A stretch of 64,000 nt of DNA, taken from Armillaria gallica (Eukaryota; Basidiomycota; Agaricomycetes; Agaricales; Physalacriaceae). The notes below the pieces were generated by a model. It searched no databases and had not been told where the DNA came from. It saw only the letters and a program-made list of their open reading frames with translations. How positions within the stretch are numbered: the first letter of the stretch is position 1; each line of letters opens with the position of its first letter. This document shows positions 60,001-64,000 of the stretch, piece after piece. Position numbers and translations under genes: made by a program. The stretch spans positions 1,302,001-1,366,000 of the forward strand of contig JBANDB010000012.1 in the NCBI GenBank assembly GCA_037576215.1, read 5' to 3'.

Positions 60001-60348
60001 AGGCCCCGGGAAGCTCCCGCCAAGCTGTGTCCGGAATTTTGCATATTTGAGGCCCTAAAAAGGCCAAATCCTTGTCCATAGTTTGCATATTTGACAGCCA
60101 AAATTTGCCCCCGTTGTCCGCAGTTTGCATAATTTAGGACTTTTTCCGGATGATATCTGGCCAGAACCTTCCTACGCGGACCTCCCCAGAACTGCGGGAA
60201 AAAAATTGGCCTACCGGGACCTGCGGACCGGCCGGACCGTCAAAAGCTTTGTCCGAGTTTGCATATTTTACCCCCAAATCTTTGCATATTTGAGGCCCAA
60301 AATCGGCAAATTTTCCGGACACAGCTTGGCGGGAGCTTCCCGGGGCCT
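60001..60348. mobile_element. 348-bp MITE beside the palindrome centre
   Basis: Perfect terminal inverted repeats of about 36 bp beginning AGGCCCCGGGAAGCTCCC on each end. It is flanked by the 8-bp target duplication TCGTACAT (59993-60000 and 60349-60356). It has internal TTTGCATATTTGA repeats (near 60044, 60083, 60124, 60260 and 60284) and no coding capacity. An 8-bp TSD fits hAT- or KDZ-type transposase. Confidence 0.88.
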
Positions 60349-60854
60349 TCGTACATTCACGTGTCGTGGACTGGTTATATAAGCAAGCTACGGTTATAGC
60401 AAGGGGGGGTACATAAACAACAGACTACATACAGACCGTCACTCCCTCCCATCAACAGGTCTGTATCGCCATCTGTCTACGAGAGACTAGACCACAAGTT
60501 CCCGGTGCATGCCGTGGTTTTGTACAATCTGCCTACCCATTTTTATTCTATGCACTTGTCGTCTGCATAACACTACCAGAGTGATCGATCGTGTTTGGTT
60601 CGTGGTTTCTCATGTTTGTTCGTGGTCCCTAATGATTGCCACGGTCGCGGTGATCGATCACTGGCATAGCCGTGTATTTGGTTCATGGTTTCTCGTATTT
60701 GGTTCGTGGTCCTTAATGATTGCGACGGTCACGGTGATCGATTGTTCCCCGAACAGTGAATTATACTAGCCTATATCTTTGACAGTCGACCACCACTTTA
60801 CAATGCACTCGATTTCTCTATCCACATCTTCTCAGCTGCTCTCACTGGTCAAAT

Positions 60855-61805
60855 ATGTCCAATACCCTTTCTCCCCAGGTCACTCTCATCCAGGCAAGCG
60901 ATGTCGTACTTCTCGCTAGACTCGCCACCAGTCCTGAGGAGGTCCACTCTTTCATTGATGCCTTGCCCCTTGCATTCGATATACACGGCCCTCAGCTTCC
61001 CAGTAGCATTTATGCCTGCGATGTCTCCATGCCGGGGGCAATGAGGGTCGGGGATAGCCCCCCTTCCCGTATCGAGAATCCCGCTACATCACGCTTCCTC
61101 CAAACCATCGGACGCAGCGGATACCTCGTCAACGCAAAGGTGTCTCTGAGCCCATTACCAGATCCTCGCCTCTCTCCGCTCAACCATCACCTCCGCTCTT
61201 TGTTTGTCGCGGATGTCCCTGCAACGCTGCTTTACATTCTATGCCCAACATTGACTGTCACTGCAGCAGTCTTCCTGGTCTGCATACAGGATCTATGGGC
61301 CCTTGGGTTGCTGATGACGTTCGTGAACGTGAGGATGACCAATTTGGTCGTTGCCAGGCGTAGAAGAATTCAGGATTTGAGTGGGGAGCCTGGCGGCGAG
61401 TATGATCTTTTAATCCGGCTCAGTCAAGATCGGTGGATACGCTTGCGGGGTGCGGAGGCAGATCTTAGGACTGTTGTCGCGTGCCAGGGGCTGCGTGCCC
61501 GGTCTGGGATGGAGGGATTTGCGGTCTCCTTTGGGACGATTTCGGTCTACCTCGCTGTCGCCTTTTCCCCCAATATATCACCGTTGGGGAACCTCGTGAT
61601 TATCTCTTTGGTGCTCTGCTCCTCCATTTTCATGGCCCTGTACAACTCCTTGACGCCGTGTCTGCAGACGTTGAACCGTGTTGTGCGTGTAGAGGGGGAA
61701 CCGACGAGGTATGAGGAGAGGATATCGCAGGGTAACACTGGGGAAGATGAGCGGGGTGTCATTGTATCCATGATGCCTTCCCGTAGAGGAGAGGATGCCG
61801 TGTAA
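60855..61805 (+). CDS. Membrane-protein family M, copy M5 (intact reference copy)
   Basis: Single-exon gene, 316 residues, for an uncharacterised fungal membrane protein. MSNTLSPQVTLIQASDVVLL is followed by a soluble N-terminal region (HSFIDALPLAFDIHGPQLPS, FLQTIGRSGYLVNAKVSLSP). TM1-TM2 are around ATLLYILCPTLTVTAAVFLV and LWALGLLMTFVNVRMTNLVV. The loop has EYDLLIRLSQDRWIRLRGAE and LRTVVACQGLR. TM3-TM4 are around VSFGTISVYLAVAFSPNI and LVIISLVLCSSIFMALYNSL, and the polar tail has VVRVEGEPTRYEERISQGN. The RWIR-R-G-ADLR loop resembles a widespread fungal family (DRWIR-GL-DDLKAVTSG) as I recall, without known function. It mirrors M4 in the other palindrome arm. TATATAA at 60374 is too far upstream (480 bp) to be assigned. 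Confidence 0.78.
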   Translation: MSNTLSPQVTLIQASDVVLLARLATSPEEVHSFIDALPLAFDIHGPQLPSSIYACDVSMPGAMRVGDSPPSRIENPATSRFLQTIGRSGYLVNAKVSLSPLPDPRLSPLNHHLRSLFVADVPATLLYILCPTLTVTAAVFLVCIQDLWALGLLMTFVNVRMTNLVVARRRRIQDLSGEPGGEYDLLIRLSQDRWIRLRGAEADLRTVVACQGLRARSGMEGFAVSFGTISVYLAVAFSPNISPLGNLVIISLVLCSSIFMALYNSLTPCLQTLNRVVRVEGEPTRYEERISQGNTGEDERGVIVSMMPSRRGEDAV

Positions 61806-62439
61806 GGCGGTTCGGGAATGTCAGTTAGAATACCTTGTAGAAGGGGTCGCTCAGGTACTTCTCGTTTGTACTTATACATGCAACTGTATTACATGACACT
61901 ACTGTCGCAAGATTGGACGCATATACATAGATATCTATTCTTATAAGGCCGATACAATTTTAGATATGCATGCTATCGCTCTAACCCTAGGGTTGTGACT
62001 AAGGTGGAGAGTCCGATGAGGGACATGGTGATGGTGCGAACCAAAAGTCTTTTTGATCGGTTCAGGATCTGGCGACTCCGAATGCGAGCCTACGGCTTCC
62101 TCTTACCATGTTTCGATCGGTCTTCCCTTTGCTTCATTGCACAATACCAATCCCGCTGAACTTCACAAAGTCAGAATTTTTTGGATGCGCAAACACCAAT
62201 GAAAAAAACAAACTCTCCCCCCTCGATCACCCGATCTGTACCACGACATCGGGCTTCGACGATATGAGACCCTAGACGGCGCCCTTGTTAATGAACGACC
62301 TTCTTCGGGCCGATCCGCCGGATGCGTCGAGATCATGAGGACCCACGAGTTCGAAATAGGAGCAGTCCTCCATTTACCCGGTATTTTCAGAACGCAAGGT
62401 TGATATAATAAGATACCTCCCAGGGCCCTGAGCGATGGT
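61806..62439. other. 3' flank of M5 within palindrome arm
   Basis: Shared with the left arm and, more weakly, with the 3' flank of M1 (about 43060-43480). No gene. Confidence 0.5.
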
Positions 62440-63640
62440 AAGAAAAAAAAATGGACGAAGCCTAGAATGTCCGGACGTCGCCAGCCTCTATTCTTCCTAA
62501 AAGCCGGATCACATTGGATAGAATCACATGGAGAGTTTCATAGATCAGCTTCAAGTCACGGTAGCGTAACGATGAAGGGTTGGAGGATGGGATGAAGCGT
62601 AATCCTGTTCAGGACAATTCCGTGCATTAAAAAGAAGGGAAACTCTTCGAGGTCATTGAAGGCGAGACGTTCAAGCGTAGTACTGCGAAAGCTCGATGAA
62701 GTATAAGTTGCTGCCCGCCAATCTGGGGAAATGCCATCCCAACGTACGCTCCATCCATTCCCGGCGCCTTTGGAAACGCGTATGTGGCGGAGGCAAGGCA
62801 ACACGCGCAAGACGTATATCAGAGGCGAATTCTCGTGCGATAGCTCATTTGGAAGTGTATCGGGTAGCCAGAAATGAGTTGGGACAATGCAGATATGCAG
62901 ATCGCGAACAAAACTTGCAATGCGAGGAGAGCTGGTCAGGATATCGAGGAGATGGGCGCATCGTAATGAATGGCCAAAGAGAGGCGGACAGTAGAGCAAA
63001 TGTAATTCTGAGCAAAGGGTTTGAGTGATTCATGGTCATGACGAAATTCGTCTGTACACCATGGGGCGGTCCTTAGGCCCCTAGCCGAGAAGGGACACTT
63101 GGACATGATCCTAAAGGGATAACAATTTGAGCAACGAGATAGGTAACGAAAAGCCAGGGATTTACTCAATCAACGAGCTTCGCGGCCTCGGGCCTCGATC
63201 ACATTGACGTCGCAATAGACATCGTTAGTAACTCGGCGATGCGTTTAGTACCCGAGTAGCAAGTTGTGGTCTCTCCCTTGTACCAGCCACTCATGTTCTC
63301 GTGAGAGGGTTAAGTAAAGACCCCCAATGTTTCCAGGACAAGCAGAAGTGGATGCAGGACTCGATACGATTTTTGGAACATTACTGAGATGACCGTAACG
63401 GCGCCGTGTTCAGCTTTATAGCCTTGTTTGGTAGTCGTGAGCAGCATCCCTATTACTGATAGTGGGGCACAGTGACTCTGTGCAACTGGGATTTACGGCG
63501 CACTAGACAGCATGTCATCTCATTTGCTCTTCAGGCGCCGGGAGAAAATAGTGTATTAGGATATGTACTGACAACATGTTGAAATAGACCATGACATGCG
63601 TGCGGATTCAGAGACGATTGCAAGAGGGGAGACAGACAGA
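62440..63640 (-). repeat. Outer right palindrome segment with F-box/LRR-type gene remnant
   Basis: Inverted copy of 54760-55965. The minus strand encodes FLDILTSSPRIASFVRDLHI-type text (LLDILTSSPRIASFVRDLHI), HFWLPDTLPNELSHENSPL, YVLRVLPCLRHIRVSKGAGN and FRSTTLERLAFNDLEEFPFF between 62999 and 62556, then the equivalent of SKCPFSARGLRTA upstream (63169-62936). Both copies carry the same upstream breaks, so the gene was probably already defective before the inverted duplication. Confidence 0.7.
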
Positions 63641-64000
63641 CGCAGAGGTAACTGTGGATGGGCGAGAGGAAGTAGCGGATATGGCAGTGCGAGCTGAACG
63701 AGGTGCCCAAGACAGAGACGCAAAAGTGGCCAGAAGGTTGGCAAGGAGGACGTCGTGCATGAACAGCGAAGATGCTACCTCTTCACAAATTCCTGGTGGA
63801 TTCGGAGGTCGGGATATGTGGTTGATGACGGCGAAGACAAGGACTTGAGCTAGTGAGGGGTGTTGTCATACAAATATTAGGAGTGATAGTGTTGGAAATT
63901 CAAGAGGCTCGTCGACATCGTCGACACCGATGACCAGGCAAGCGTACCGTTAATAGTTATATCTACCTTGAGCGCCAATTCCCCGAGGCATGGAGCCGTA
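63641..64000. other. Window end, no supported gene
   Basis: Outside the palindrome; purine-rich plus strand, no recognisable gene. Confidence 0.4.

Larger units (their letters stand above)
59962..62430 (+). repeat. Inner right arm of large palindrome
   Basis: Inverted partner of 57806-59796. It is interrupted by the MITE at 60001-60348; removing that element and one TSD makes the arms meet across a 165-bp spacer. TATATAAG at 60374-60381 and the CAACAGACTACATACA block mirror 59620-59745. Confidence 0.85.

Noticed and set aside
54760..63640. Assembly artefact creating a false mirror
   Set aside because: The arms differ by a 17-bp deletion, a 1.8-kb block, a MITE and many substitutions, which a mirrored contig would not show. 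Long reads would still be the proof.

Overview
The window is nuclear DNA of a filamentous basidiomycete, most likely an Agaricomycete mushroom. Genes are split by many 45-60 nt GT-AG introns (some GC-AG), TATA boxes lie 20-60 bp before several starts, and the families fit that group: DUF6593, single-domain dsRBD proteins, DUF7702, an AA14-like copper monooxygenase, TmpA-like oxidoreductases and F-box/LRR remnants. Most genes were assembled by reading exons across introns, so outer coordinates are firmer than every splice site.

Left part (1-20 kb): a DUF6593 gene between two diverged direct repeats; a 74-residue dsRBD gene; a Baeyer-Villiger-type flavin monooxygenase (-); a PWWP/TFIIS-N pseudogene; a DUF7702 membrane protein (+); a TmpA-like membrane oxidoreductase (-) diverging from a stand-alone NRPS-type adenylation-domain gene (+); and a secreted GH31 alpha-glucosidase (-). 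The TmpA-like/adenylation pair looks like a split version of the fused TmpB architecture of Aspergillus.

Middle part (20-43 kb): mostly conserved genes. These are a Rap1-like telomere protein (-), carnitine O-acyltransferase (+), AA14-like LPMO with two micro-exons (+), mitochondrial GTP/GDP carrier Ggc1 (-), an unknown gene (-), eIF2A (+), a tentative HNH-like gene (+), a histidine phosphatase (-) and an intact HMG-box gene (+).

Right part (43-64 kb): gene-poor, duplicated and decaying. It holds six copies of an uncharacterised four-TM membrane protein family, here called M1-M6. Two are intact (M3, M5). M1 has a lost start and two frameshifts, M2 carries an 820-bp transposon, M4 has a 17-bp deletion and M6 is a stub. 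Two truncated HMG-box copies, a 1.8-kb inverted dispersed repeat and F-box remnants lie among them. The last 9 kb form a very large imperfect palindrome centred near 59.88 kb, with M4 and M5 mirrored in its arms and a 348-bp MITE beside the centre. No rRNA, tRNA, CRISPR or reverse-transcriptase gene was recognised.
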